64,000 nt of DNA from Chloroflexota bacterium (GTDB lineage: Bacteria; Chloroflexota; Dehalococcoidia; GIF9; AB-539-J10), in assembly GCA_013388845.1 (NCBI GenBank), contig JACAEN010000032.1, forward strand, positions 1 to 64,000, in the 5' to 3' direction. This document shows positions 33,507 through 41,101 of this stretch, one piece after another; position 1 is the first letter of the stretch; the number at the start of each line of letters is the position of its first letter. The notes below the pieces were generated by a model. That model was not told where the DNA came from, searched no databases, and was given only the letters and a program-made list of their open reading frames with translations. A program made the translations under genes and the position numbers.

Positions 33507-34352
33507 CTATGACGGGCAGGTGACATTCATTCGATCGCTGTCCCAGCAATGCCAGTCGTTATCCTCGAAGTGTTTGAAATCCTGGATACGCCCTTCTCCA
33601 GTGCTGCTGCTATACTCAATATATGTGTGATTGTTCTCGACCTTGTTGTAAATATCACAGATGTAATCGTAGGGAATACCTTGGGTATACTGGAAATCAA
33701 TATAGCCGCCGTTCTCCGGACCACCGGGGACTATATTCGTGTATTTGATAGCGTATGTACCAGCGGAGATGTTGCGAGACCAGTCGATTCGCAGCAAATC
33801 AATTGGGTCAGCCGGACTCAGCTTGAGAATCCAGAAGCCTTCCGTTGCCGGCAGGCTGTGTTCGCCATAATACCACAGAAAGTCCTCATACTCACCTTCC
33901 TTCGATATTCTCATCTCCCAGTGGACTCCCTCCGTGATAAACTGTCCGTGCAGTTCAGCGCTGTACACAGCGCTGCCGAGTACCACTGAATACGACCAGA
34001 TCCATGAGCCGTCGGGCTGCTCAACCGGAGTGTGGTGGAAGGATTCGCGAAATGCTGCTACTGGCACCGCCAGTCCGACTACGACAACTGCATACCAGAA
34101 GCCAGCAACATAGGCTGCATAGTTCCAGTTGGACTGATTCCCCGTTAGTGGTGAATATAGAAGGGATTGTTCACTGACGGAGACGAAACTGCTAGTAGCA
34201 TTGGCTGTGAGGGTTTCAAAGGGAATGAGAAAAGTCTCTATCGGCGGAATGGTCGGCGCTCCCGACGTGTTGCCACAGCCGGCAACGGTCAAAAGCACAA
34301 TAGCCAGAACGAGCAATAAGTGCGTTAGAGTTCTACCTATGAGTGTTTTCAT
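33507..34352 (-). CDS. Predicted lipoprotein of unknown function
   Basis: A 281-residue exported protein. The N-terminus has basic residues, a hydrophobic core (LLLVLAIVLLTVAGC) and a lipobox LTVAGC, predicting lipid attachment at Cys26. The mature part is rich in aromatic residues and probably beta-structured. It contains QPDGSWIWSYSVVLGSA and GEYEDFLWYYGEHSLPATEG, with four cysteines in the C-terminal 60 residues that could form disulfides. I do not recognise the family. AAGGAGG lies 6 nt upstream of ATG 34352. No operon partner is visible. Confidence 0.8.
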   Translation of the reverse strand: MKTLIGRTLTHLLLVLAIVLLTVAGCGNTSGAPTIPPIETFLIPFETLTANATSSFVSVSEQSLLYSPLTGNQSNWNYAAYVAGFWYAVVVVGLAVPVAAFRESFHHTPVEQPDGSWIWSYSVVLGSAVYSAELHGQFITEGVHWEMRISKEGEYEDFLWYYGEHSLPATEGFWILKLSPADPIDLLRIDWSRNISAGTYAIKYTNIVPGGPENGGYIDFQYTQGIPYDYICDIYNKVENNHTYIEYSSSTGEGRIQDFKHFEDNDWHCWDSDRMNVTCPS

Positions 34353-34566
34353 CGGTGTCCTCCTTAGCGCAAACTAACTCTCTAACATGTATGCTGTAAT
34401 ACACTAACATCTGAGCGACTGTTAGTCAACGCCCTGTGCTGGCTGACCGCCTTTGGTAATCTGGCTCAGAAAACCCCGAATTCCAGGGCACCAGCGCCGA
34501 AACAACAGCCCTCCGGAGTAATGAAAATATCCTGTGTGTCTCGGGCAGAAATGAACAAAAAAGAGT

Positions 34567-34884
34567 CTAATATCTTCTCTGTCTTCCACCACTAGACCAG
34601 CCGCCTCTTCTATCACCGTAAGACCTACCACCTCCGCTCTCAGAACGAGGGCGAGCCGCATTAACATTAAGCGTCTGGTCCTTCAGTGCTTTCCCGTTGA
34701 GGCCAGTAATTGCAGCTCGACCTTGAGACACTGATGCCATTTCCACAAATCCGAATCCCCTGGAGCGCCCGCTGTACTTGTCTTTTATGATGTTTACAGA
34801 CGTCACTTCTCCAAAAGTCTCAAATTCCTGACGTAATTCCTGTTCAGTTAGCTCATAAGGTAAGTTGCCGACATAAATCTTCAT
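34567..34884 (-). CDS. RRM-domain RNA-binding protein
   Basis: A 105-residue single RNA-recognition-motif protein of the cyanobacterial/Chloroflexi Rbp type. RNP2 is IYVGNL (residues 3-8) and RNP1 is RGFGFVEM near residue 43. A glycine/arginine-rich tail (GGGRSYGDRRGGW) follows. Such proteins are often cold-induced RNA chaperones. A strong AAGGAGGAGC ribosome site precedes ATG 34884. It sits next to zinc-ribbon genes with hairpin leaders. Confidence 0.93.
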   Translation of the reverse strand: MKIYVGNLPYELTEQELRQEFETFGEVTSVNIIKDKYSGRSRGFGFVEMASVSQGRAAITGLNGKALKDQTLNVNAARPRSESGGGRSYGDRRGGWSSGGRQRRY

Positions 34885-34985
34885 ACTCGTGCTCCTCCTT
34901 TTTTATCTCGTAATCTTTGTTACATTCTATAAACATACACGGACCAGGTATCCCCGGCCCATGTACGTCCACGGTCAAACCGGAA

Positions 34986-35297
34986 TTACCTACTCAGTCT
35001 GACTTTACTGTAGCAATCTCTACAATAGACTGGCCTGCCATTGACAGGCTCGAAGGGGACTTGGGTGTCTTTGCCACACTCGGCGCATATAGCAGGAAAC
35101 AGTTGGCGGGGGAGACCGTAGCTGCGGCCACCATTTCCATTTCCATTCCGCTCTGTCTTCCTGGCCTGTCGGCATGAGGGGCAACGCTTGGGCTCATTAG
35201 TATAGCCCTTGGATTGAAAGAACTCTTGTTCCTCAGCGGTGAAGCTGAAGTCGGTCCCACAATCAGCACACTGGATGGTTTTGTCTTGAAAACTCAT
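34986..35297 (-). CDS. Small double zinc-ribbon protein, copy A
   Basis: A 103-residue protein with two predicted zinc sites. The first is CADCGTDFSFTAEEQEFF with CPSCRQ about 27 residues later; the second is CAECGKDTQVPFEP with CRDCYSKVRLSR. This matches the CxxC-x17-CxxC small-protein group, of unknown function, probably nucleic-acid or protein binding. A linker rich in Gly/Asn (NGNGNGGRSYG) joins them. The start codon lies in a perfect 12-bp hairpin (see 35295-35348). It is a paralogue of the 37407-37712 protein, with most changes in the linker. Confidence 0.88.
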   Translation of the reverse strand: MSFQDKTIQCADCGTDFSFTAEEQEFFQSKGYTNEPKRCPSCRQARKTERNGNGNGGRSYGLPRQLFPAICAECGKDTQVPFEPVNGRPVYCRDCYSKVRLSR

Positions 35298-35348
35298 TGG
35301 ATGACCTCCTTTCCTTTAAATTTTAGTTAGAGCCTCGGTCATCCAATG
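35295..35348 (-). promoter_or_regulatory. Start-codon-sequestering leader hairpin, copy A
   Basis: In the transcript CATTGGATGACC (35348-35337) is perfectly complementary to GGTCATCCAATG (35306-35295), which contains the AUG and the last two bases of the GGAGG ribosome site. The loop is 30 nt. Translation should be blocked while the stem is formed, as in RNA thermometers or other translational switches. Confidence 0.65.
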
Positions 35349-35490
35349 CTTGATATGAATCTGAGAGAATCCTAAGAAGCTTGTAATAACCTAAACTTAA
35401 ACTATTGCTTAGATGGTACACCAAAACAAATCATTTTGCAAATAGGCTGTCAGAATTGTCAAATCCGGCGCACCCGAAGAGAGGTCATCG

Positions 35491-37077
35491 TCAGCTTCTG
35501 ACTTCCCTCCTGCGACGCATAACAACGAAGGCTATACCCCCGCCAACGACGAGCCCAACAACCAGGCCGATTATGAGGTACTGCCAGAGGCCCATTCCAG
35601 GCCTTGCCCCTTCATCGCTAGGCTCCTCGACCCTCGAAATGGTGATCGTCCCGCTCTCGGGAGACTCGGCAAGGAACAGTCCGTGAGTCCCGCTGAGGAA
35701 CAGGTCTTCAACCGAAGACAGGATATTCCCCTTGGGGCCAGTTGCCTGCAAAGGGCCTTCTATAAGAGTTCTCGGCAGGACAAGACCAAAGCCGGTAGTA
35801 GGCTGCTCAGATTCAAACAGAATTTTTTCATCCTCGAAGCGGAAGTTCAGCAAACTGGCATTCTGAGACACGGAAAAAGCCAGTATTTCCTCGCCTTGCA
35901 GCGTGACCTGGTAAATCGTGGCATCATCGGGGAATACTGCCTGCACATCCAGATATGCGAGAGCGTGGTAACCGCTAGTGGACATCGCTGTCACCGTTGC
36001 ATTCATGGTGTACTGCGGGAGAGCTCCGATGGTGGGTCTGACAAGAACTTGGAAAGTGCTATTTCCAGATGCCGGCACAGAGACACTTGTGGCAGCAAGA
36101 TGTACATCCCAGCCAGGCGGTATTCCTTCTACGCTGAGATTGACTTTAGTATCCGCATTAAGGTTATTTTTTAACGTAAATTCAAATCGCTCCGTTTCGT
36201 CAAGGGTTACTTCTGCGTTGTTCTCTAGCAGCAACTCGAGAGGCGGCACCACAGTGAACGGTATGCCAACGGGGATTAATTGCCCATCGATGGTGAGCAA
36301 TTCCACCATTAGTTCATGGTCACCAAGGGCCAGGTTCTTCAGGTCTAGAGTGGTGCCATCAGCAATGCTTATGCCATCAAGGTACAACTTGTGGGTGATA
36401 GTTCCGGGAGGTGCCCCTGGTATAATATTGTCAATAAAGCTGAAGTCCAGAGCTAGCCGTTCATCTTGAACGAAAACCTGCTTTGTCAGGGGGTCTCCGC
36501 CGCCAGGGGGGTCAACCCACATTGAGGTCTCTGAACCAGCCACTCTTTCCCAGCGCGTTTCAGTTATCTCGGTCCGTGAGCCCGGCACTTCCCTCTGCCA
36601 GGTCTCGTCTTGGAGAACCCAGTCCACTTCAATGCCGCCAAAATAGACAGCAACCCATATCTTGCGCCACGGTTGTTCCAACCAGGTTACCTTGGTCTCT
36701 TTCCACTCACGCTCTGTCCAGGTGGTCACTTTCTTCACGCAGACTTCACCCTTTGCGGAGATCTCCAATTCCTCTATTCTTATGTCGACTTCTTTTACGC
36801 AGATCTTTGGACCCGCTGATGTCTGAGTTCTGGTGTTACCGGTGTAGCCTGCTTGCTTAACATACTCCCTTGATTTTGCGGCACCATCAGGCACCTCACC
36901 CTTGTTTCTGACGCTAATGATAGGACCCGGACTAGCCAAGACACTTTGCCCGACGAAGTTGTGGGGAAGCACTAGGGCTAGTAACGAAAATACAATTGAC
37001 AAGAAAAGTAGGGACGCGATTACCCCCTTTACACGAATCCGCTTCGGACACCCTAGTTTTTTCTCAATGTAGTTCAT
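35491..37077 (-). CDS. Membrane-anchored surface protein with NEW3-like domain
   Basis: A 528-residue protein with an N-terminal hydrophobic signal/anchor (about residues 18-50, SLLFLSIVFSLLALVLP) and a C-terminal transmembrane helix (YLIIGLVVGLVVGGGIAFVV) followed by RRRREVRS, so most of the chain lies outside the membrane. Residues about 290-370 resemble the NEW3/COG1470 beta-sandwich (LKNNLNADTKVNLSVEGIPP, PASGNSTFQVLVRP). The region around 110-190 is rich in tryptophan and charged residues (CVKKVTTWTEREWKETKVTW). The function is unknown, possibly cell-surface binding. It has a perfect-consensus promoter. Confidence 0.8.
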   Translation of the reverse strand: MNYIEKKLGCPKRIRVKGVIASLLFLSIVFSLLALVLPHNFVGQSVLASPGPIISVRNKGEVPDGAAKSREYVKQAGYTGNTRTQTSAGPKICVKEVDIRIEELEISAKGEVCVKKVTTWTEREWKETKVTWLEQPWRKIWVAVYFGGIEVDWVLQDETWQREVPGSRTEITETRWERVAGSETSMWVDPPGGGDPLTKQVFVQDERLALDFSFIDNIIPGAPPGTITHKLYLDGISIADGTTLDLKNLALGDHELMVELLTIDGQLIPVGIPFTVVPPLELLLENNAEVTLDETERFEFTLKNNLNADTKVNLSVEGIPPGWDVHLAATSVSVPASGNSTFQVLVRPTIGALPQYTMNATVTAMSTSGYHALAYLDVQAVFPDDATIYQVTLQGEEILAFSVSQNASLLNFRFEDEKILFESEQPTTGFGLVLPRTLIEGPLQATGPKGNILSSVEDLFLSGTHGLFLAESPESGTITISRVEEPSDEGARPGMGLWQYLIIGLVVGLVVGGGIAFVVMRRRREVRS

Positions 37078-37161
37078 CTGGGGCCTCCTGGCGCACCGGT
37101 GCCTCCCTCACGCGGCCCTCCCGAGCCACCAATTCGAGTACGCCGGTCCTAAAATGCAGTA

Positions 37162-37190
37162 ATTATACTGCCCTGGCGTTTCACTGTCAA
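37162..37190 (-). promoter_or_regulatory. Perfect-consensus promoter for the NEW3-domain gene
   Basis: On the minus strand TTGACA (37190-37185) and TATAAT (37167-37162) are exactly 17 nt apart, matching sigma70 consensus at all 12 positions. The leader to ATG 37077 is about 75-80 nt and GC-rich. Confidence 0.7.
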
Positions 37191-37256
37191 TCTACATATT
37201 TGGTCGTCCCTCAGAATCCCTAACATCTTCCTCTCTTTGACCTCGGTGACAGTGTA

Positions 37257-37290
37257 CACCGAATTCCCAATTCCAGGGACGCCATACCAA
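37257..37290. repeat. Remnant resembling a REP/IS200-like element end
   Basis: The sequence CCAATTCCAGGGACGCCATA resembles ends of repeats associated with IS200/Y1-type transposases. Shorter relatives occur at about 33396 (AATTCCAGGGACACCGCC) and 34478 (GAATTCCAGGGCACCAG). No transposase is present. Confidence 0.4.
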
Positions 37291-37406
37291 TTAGGTCTAC
37301 TACGAATCAGGCATTATCTCCCAGAATGCCTTGAAACGTCACCACTTTCTACAACATACACGGGCCAGGTATCCCCAGCCCATGTATGTCCACGGTCAAA
37401 CCGGAA

Positions 37407-37712
37407 TTATCTACTCAGTCTGACTTTTTTGTAGCACTCGCTACAATAGACCGGCCGGCCATTGGTAGGCTCAAAAGGCACTTCGGTCTCTTTGCCGCAC
37501 TCAGCACATATAGCAGGAAACATTCGGCGGGGCAGCCCATAGTTGTGGCCACCATTTCCATTCCGCCCTGTCTTCCCTGCCTGTCGGCATGAGGGGCAGC
37601 GCTTGGGCTCGTTAGTATAGCCCCTGGATTGAAAGAACTCTTGTTCCTCAGCGGTGAAACTGAAGTCAGTCCCACAATCAGCACACTGGACGATTTTGTC
37701 TTGAAAACTCAT
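37407..37712 (-). CDS. Small double zinc-ribbon protein, copy B
   Basis: A 101-residue paralogue of the 34986-35297 protein, with the same two zinc sites (CADCGTDFSFTAEEQEFF and CPSCRQ; CAECGKETEVPFEP and CSECYKKVRLSR). The linker is two residues shorter. Replacements are mostly conservative and all eight cysteines are kept, which indicates selection after duplication. Its leader keeps the start-codon hairpin, with one arm base changed so that an A-U pair becomes G-U. Confidence 0.88.
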   Translation of the reverse strand: MSFQDKIVQCADCGTDFSFTAEEQEFFQSRGYTNEPKRCPSCRQAGKTGRNGNGGHNYGLPRRMFPAICAECGKETEVPFEPTNGRPVYCSECYKKVRLSR

Positions 37713-37763
37713 TGGATGACCTCCTTTCCTTTAAATTTTAGTTAGAGCCTCGGTCACCCAATG
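37710..37763 (-). promoter_or_regulatory. Start-codon-sequestering leader hairpin, copy B
   Basis: CATTGGGTGACC (37763-37752) pairs with GGTCATCCAATG (37721-37710) through eleven Watson-Crick pairs and one G-U. The single difference from copy A preserves pairing. Confidence 0.62.
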
Positions 37764-37827
37764 CTTGCTATGAATCTGAGAGAATCCTAAGAAGCTTGAA
37801 ATAACCTAAACTTAAACTACTAACCAC

Positions 37828-37855
37828 ATCATATACCTATTGTTGAAATTGTCAA
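37828..37855 (-). promoter_or_regulatory. Promoter for zinc-ribbon copy B
   Basis: On the minus strand TTGACA (37855-37850) and TATGAT (37833-37828) are 16 nt apart, giving a leader of about 110 nt that includes the hairpin. Copy A retains TTGACAATT at the same distance but a poorer -10. Confidence 0.5.
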
Positions 37856-37940
37856 GCCCCATCGTGGCTCCATTCGTGTTTTGCGTCCGCCTCAAGCGCT
37901 AAGTAATAAATCCGACTCCGCCTTTGCTAATCTGGCTGAG

Positions 37941-38055
37941 AAGGCGCCGAAGGGCGAAGAGCTAAGATTCAGAGCATTCTCAAAATGGCTTAGCAATTGC
38001 CCTACCACCCCACAGGGTTCGAGGAAGTTAAGCAAACAATTTGGCTTAATGTACA
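37941..38055 (+). repeat. 115-bp repeat with a conserved reading frame, copy 1
   Basis: It matches 41958-42070 at roughly 85 percent by eye. In the plus frame it reads ELRFRAFSKWLSNCPTTP then GSRKLSKQFGL. The second copy reads ELRFNAFLKWLSNCPTTP then DSRKLSEQFG followed by a stop. Most differences leave the peptide similar, so both may be 3' ends of a lost protein-coding or mobile element. Confidence 0.6.
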
Positions 38056-38157
38056 ATGAAGAAAGGGATTGAATCCCCAAAATCTTCCTCAAAAGCCTGA
38101 CTGAATCTGCTATAATATCAATGTAATATTCATAGAGCCAGAAATAAGGGTGAAGAT

Positions 38158-38916
38158 ATGGAGAATACTAGTGTGCTAAATTACGTAGATGAGTGGGAAC
38201 AAAAAGTAGGTAAAAAACTGCGCGCAGATTTTACAGAAGAATTGGATATATTTGAGCGGGCGCTAGACAACCTTGCGACTTGTATAAATCAAAATTATCT
38301 CGGCCAGCCAGACTTGGTAAAAAAGATTGTTGTTGAAGACTATAAATCATTGGATTCAAAAACGCTAGGCTTCTTTGGTTCTTGGATTCTTCTTGGTGAG
38401 GCTTTAGTGAGGCTTCAAGCAGCACGTCGGCTTTTCTTATCCGGATATCTGAGCAGAGCTCTTGCGTCTACGCGTGATGCACTAGAATCAGCTATGACAG
38501 CGGATATTTGCAAAAATGATGGCTTACAGGTCAAGAAGTGGATTAAGGGTAAGCAGATAAAACTGACTGACAAATACAAATATCATCCCGTACTTAACTG
38601 GACGATATGGAAAACTGCTCAGGAAATTATGAACCCGCTAGGGACACATTCATATATGCAAGCCCCATATTTATCATCATTGCCACAACAGGCTATCCTA
38701 TTCCCTAATGATGCTGAAATTCAATCGATGTATAAGCACGATGGCCAATTCGTGTTGCAACGGATGCTGGTTCGTTGCTTACAAATGCTGTTATATATAA
38801 AGCACGTTTATCCTAAAGCAAAGTCACAGGTGAAAGAATTAGACGACACTGTGGCTAAGCTCACCGGTTTACTCGAAAGGGGACTCCAAATACCATTGGA
38901 TGAACTACTGAATTGA
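38158..38916 (+). CDS. Hypothetical helical protein
   Basis: A 252-residue soluble, largely alpha-helical protein I do not recognise. Notable stretches are LDIFERALDNLATCINQNY near residue 32, LGEALVRLQAARRLFLSGYL near 85 and SRALASTRDALESAMTADIC near 105. The pattern resembles helical bundle proteins encoded in accessory or defence islands, but no catalytic motif is clear. ATG 38158 lacks a strong ribosome site. The gene is more AT-rich than the flanking catabolic genes and is followed by other AT-rich unknowns. Confidence 0.7.
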   Translation: MENTSVLNYVDEWEQKVGKKLRADFTEELDIFERALDNLATCINQNYLGQPDLVKKIVVEDYKSLDSKTLGFFGSWILLGEALVRLQAARRLFLSGYLSRALASTRDALESAMTADICKNDGLQVKKWIKGKQIKLTDKYKYHPVLNWTIWKTAQEIMNPLGTHSYMQAPYLSSLPQQAILFPNDAEIQSMYKHDGQFVLQRMLVRCLQMLLYIKHVYPKAKSQVKELDDTVAKLTGLLERGLQIPLDELLN

Positions 38917-38954
38917 CTCTGGAAAAATGAGTTTCGGTTGGTCTATTAAACTTA

Positions 38955-39083
38955 ATGGAGTTAGATGATCTTATGGCAGACAAGAAAGCGCCTAAGAAGA
39001 CAAGAAGAAAGCGAGTTACTTTTTATATTCGCCCTAAAGGAAGTAAGAGAAGGAAGAAAGTCTCATTTCTGGCCCGACGATAA
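38955..39083 (+). CDS. Small, very basic protein
   Basis: A 42-residue reading frame, MELDDLMADKKAPKKTRRKR followed by a lysine/arginine-rich second half ending VSFLARR. An internal ATG at 38973 would give 36 residues. It lies between two unknown genes, and its stop is 7 nt before the likely ATG of the next gene, giving operon-like spacing. The composition suggests nucleic-acid binding. A competing reading frame (38965 onward) covers the same DNA, so this is a judgement from protein-like composition and spacing. Confidence 0.45.
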   Translation: MELDDLMADKKAPKKTRRKRVTFYIRPKGSKRRKKVSFLARR

Positions 39084-39090
39084 TATTATT

Positions 39091-39624
39091 ATGGCTACGG
39101 ACCATCATAGAAAAATCGAGAACTGCTTGGTAACATTGGGTGCTGAATGGAAAAGCCAAAGGAGAATCAGGAAAGTTTATCGCGGAAGTGAGCACCCGCT
39201 ATCAATAGTTGACCCTAGATCAAAACGGGTGGTGAATTATCAACCAGATGTGTATTTTATACTAAGGAACAATAGGAAGCTGATCTTTGAAATCTTAGAT
39301 AGTGAAGCAGAGAAACAGGACATCATAATTGCAGATGTCATTCGCTCATTCCTCGTTGAAAATGTAGATGGATTGTTTTTTATTCATCCTGGGCCTGAAA
39401 CTGTTGAAACCAGAATTTTTGAAGCTTTAATAACAATCTATAAAGGACTAGTCCGCAAGGGAGTAGACGAGTCTGAACTCCCTAATCGGAAGAAAACCGG
39501 TCCTTTGTTGGTGCCGACAAGTGAAGTAAATATCGCACAGGAGTTAAAGAACAAACTGACTCAATACGCTGATGAAGGTAAATGGTTTAAATCGTTACAG
39601 CCACTGAAATCGAAAGCTGTTTGA
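39091..39624 (+). CDS. Hypothetical protein, possible PD-(D/E)xK-like fold
   Basis: A 177-residue protein when started at ATG 39091 (MATDHHRKIENCLV). The longer frame from 38965 would overlay the small basic gene and looks less protein-like. The stretch YQPDVYFIL, then KLIFEILDSEAEKQDI resembles a PD...E core, but the ExK lysine is absent, so a nuclease call is weak. VDGLFFIHPGPETVETRIFE is a further landmark. It is convergent with the next gene, 3 nt between stops. Confidence 0.6.
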   Translation: MATDHHRKIENCLVTLGAEWKSQRRIRKVYRGSEHPLSIVDPRSKRVVNYQPDVYFILRNNRKLIFEILDSEAEKQDIIIADVIRSFLVENVDGLFFIHPGPETVETRIFEALITIYKGLVRKGVDESELPNRKKTGPLLVPTSEVNIAQELKNKLTQYADEGKWFKSLQPLKSKAV

Positions 39625-39627
39625 ACA

Positions 39628-40407
39628 TCAATCCCAAGCATACTTACCAACATTAGGGAAATTAACAGTAAAGAAGCTACCATCGCGGGTTGCTTCATTG
39701 AGAACTGTAGTTATCATCATCTCAAGCGATTCTGGCATCCAAAATTCCGAAGCAGCTACAGCAAGAATATCCAGACCTATTTCCATTTCTTTCGTGCCTT
39801 TCTTCACTTTTAATACAGGAATATTTGGGAATCGATCGTCATTAGAAATCTTGTCTGGTAGCGAAGCAATTTTTGTCTCCCATCCACGTTTCTCTAACCA
39901 TCGAGCGAGTCCGCTTATATTAAGCCAACTGAGAATAAAGAATTCACCTGTCGTGAGGGCAAATCGTAATTCTCTAGAGACCGGAAAAATCGTATACGGA
40001 GCAAGCATACGACTAAAGTGAACAGTGGGAATTATATTGCTCATAACCGGCAACGGCAAATCATTTCTATGTTTGAAGACCGACATGCAGCGATTGAGTA
40101 TATACTCGCGAATTCTGGAGGCCTCTTGTTCTGGTATGTTAATGATTTTCTCTGTATGAAATGCACAAAATGATATATATTCTCCAAAAACGCGCGATGA
40201 TGCGAATTCACGCTTTGCTTCGTCTAGTACCCGTTCCAAGCTCTTTATATATGTAAGCAACGGCGATTTACACATTATCTTAGTGATGGTGGCATTAGCG
40301 AATTGGGAGTGAGTACCTGTTTCAAGGCCCTGTTGAACCAGGGCTAGTTGCTTCCCTTGGCGTATAGTGCGTGGCGTCTGTAATTTACCGGCTTTGACTT
40401 CAATCAA
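39628..40407 (-). CDS. PD-(D/E)xK nuclease-like protein, 5' end missing or non-standard
   Basis: A 259-residue frame begins at TTG 40407 (IEVKAGKLQTPR), but the frame is open back to 40572, and this part reads protein-like (LRFGDITVYDKSRDTFEL) straight into IEVKAGK. GD...D...EVK is the PD-(D/E)xK nuclease core, so the annotated start would cut the active site. No ATG, GTG or TTG exists upstream before the stop at 40573-40575. The gene may have lost its 5' end, may be frameshifted, or may start at a rare codon. The rest contains KSLERVLDEAKREFASSRVF and FFILSWLNISGLARWLEKRG. It could be a decayed defence gene. Confidence 0.6.
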   Translation of the reverse strand: MIEVKAGKLQTPRTIRQGKQLALVQQGLETGTHSQFANATITKIMCKSPLLTYIKSLERVLDEAKREFASSRVFGEYISFCAFHTEKIINIPEQEASRIREYILNRCMSVFKHRNDLPLPVMSNIIPTVHFSRMLAPYTIFPVSRELRFALTTGEFFILSWLNISGLARWLEKRGWETKIASLPDKISNDDRFPNIPVLKVKKGTKEMEIGLDILAVAASEFWMPESLEMMITTVLNEATRDGSFFTVNFPNVGKYAWD

Positions 40408-40572
40408 TTCGAATGTATCTCTAGACTTGTCATAGACCGTGATGTCGCCAAACCTAAGAAAATTAGTTAGTGAAGTAAGGACTGTTAGTTGCCACCGTAA
40501 ATAGATGAATACTCTCTGGGATGCTCGTAGGTATTCGCTCGTACAATTTAACCTCGTATTAATTTCTATGAC

Positions 40573-41101
40573 TTAGCGGAGGTGATACTTGATTTTACGT
40601 CAATATAATATAAGTTAACAAGCTGACGAACTGTGCAGTTTTTCAGTTGCCTTTAAGCGCTAAGGGATAAATTCAATTTTGCTCGGGCTTAAGCTCTTTT
40701 CCCTTCTTTAATACCCAAAAAGTCCGAGTTGTATTTCTCAATCGGGCCAGCATCGGCAAAGCTGAAGTGGCGATTTTAGCCTATTATGACGTGCTTTATC
40801 GCCTACTGCAGCACACTAGTCGCTTAATTAGTAACAACGTGACGAACTGTGTAGTTTAGAACTACCCAACAATCAGGTATGTAATAGAGTTCCAGTCCAG
40901 CAAAGTTGGGGGTACTAGACGATAGACAAAACTTTATGCTATTGTTGAGCCTTAACGTATAGTCCAACTAAAATGGCCGCGCTCGTTTGTCCAGATTACA
41001 TAACTTATCCGCAATCAAGAGTGACCCAAGCCCCTAGCATCTTGACGCTGCTAATTTCATGGTGTAGTCCGCAAAAGACACGGCTCGACGGAGGATAAAG
41101 A
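40573..41101. other. About 530 nt without an intact gene
   Basis: It contains a decayed radC 3' fragment (about 40620-40790) and a repeated motif TGACGAACTGTG near 40623 and 40839. The leader of the methyltransferase gene ends it (GGAGGATAAAGA before ATG 41102). Confidence 0.6.
40620..40790 (-). pseudogene. Decayed fragment of a radC-like 3' end
   Basis: This stretch matches 56221-56400, the end of radC and its downstream flank. Shared landmarks are CTAAGGGATAA, AGTCCGAGTTGTA, CAGCATCGGCAAAGCTGAAG and GCCTATTATGA. Only the last ~35 codons are represented, so it is a non-functional remnant of a radC paralogue or a partial duplication. Confidence 0.75.

Larger units (their letters stand above)
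34931..35403. repeat. 0.47-kb segmental duplication, copy 1
   Basis: This block contains a zinc-ribbon gene plus its leader and downstream flank and is repeated in direct orientation at 37352-37822 with high identity, including non-coding DNA. The copies flank the NEW3-domain gene. Confidence 0.85.
37078..37406. other. 329-nt gene-free stretch
   Basis: It contains the minus-strand promoter of the NEW3 gene (37162-37190), a remnant of an AATTCCAGGGACGCC-type element (37257-37290) and the downstream flank of the second zinc-ribbon duplication. I see no gene or RNA. Confidence 0.6.
37352..37822. repeat. 0.47-kb segmental duplication, copy 2
   Basis: Direct repeat of 34931-35403. Identity extends from about 35 nt beyond the 3' flank to about 105 nt upstream of the start codon. 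Confidence 0.85.
37713..38157. other. 445-nt gene-free stretch
   Basis: It holds the leader and promoter of zinc-ribbon copy B and a peptide-like repeat (37941-38055). A TATAAT at 38111-38116, 42 nt before the next gene, could be its -10. I see no convincing complete gene. Confidence 0.5.

Noticed and set aside
38026-38042. tRNA T-loop-like GGTTCGA
   Set aside because: The surrounding sequence does not fold into a cloverleaf, and the same words belong to the 115-bp repeat.
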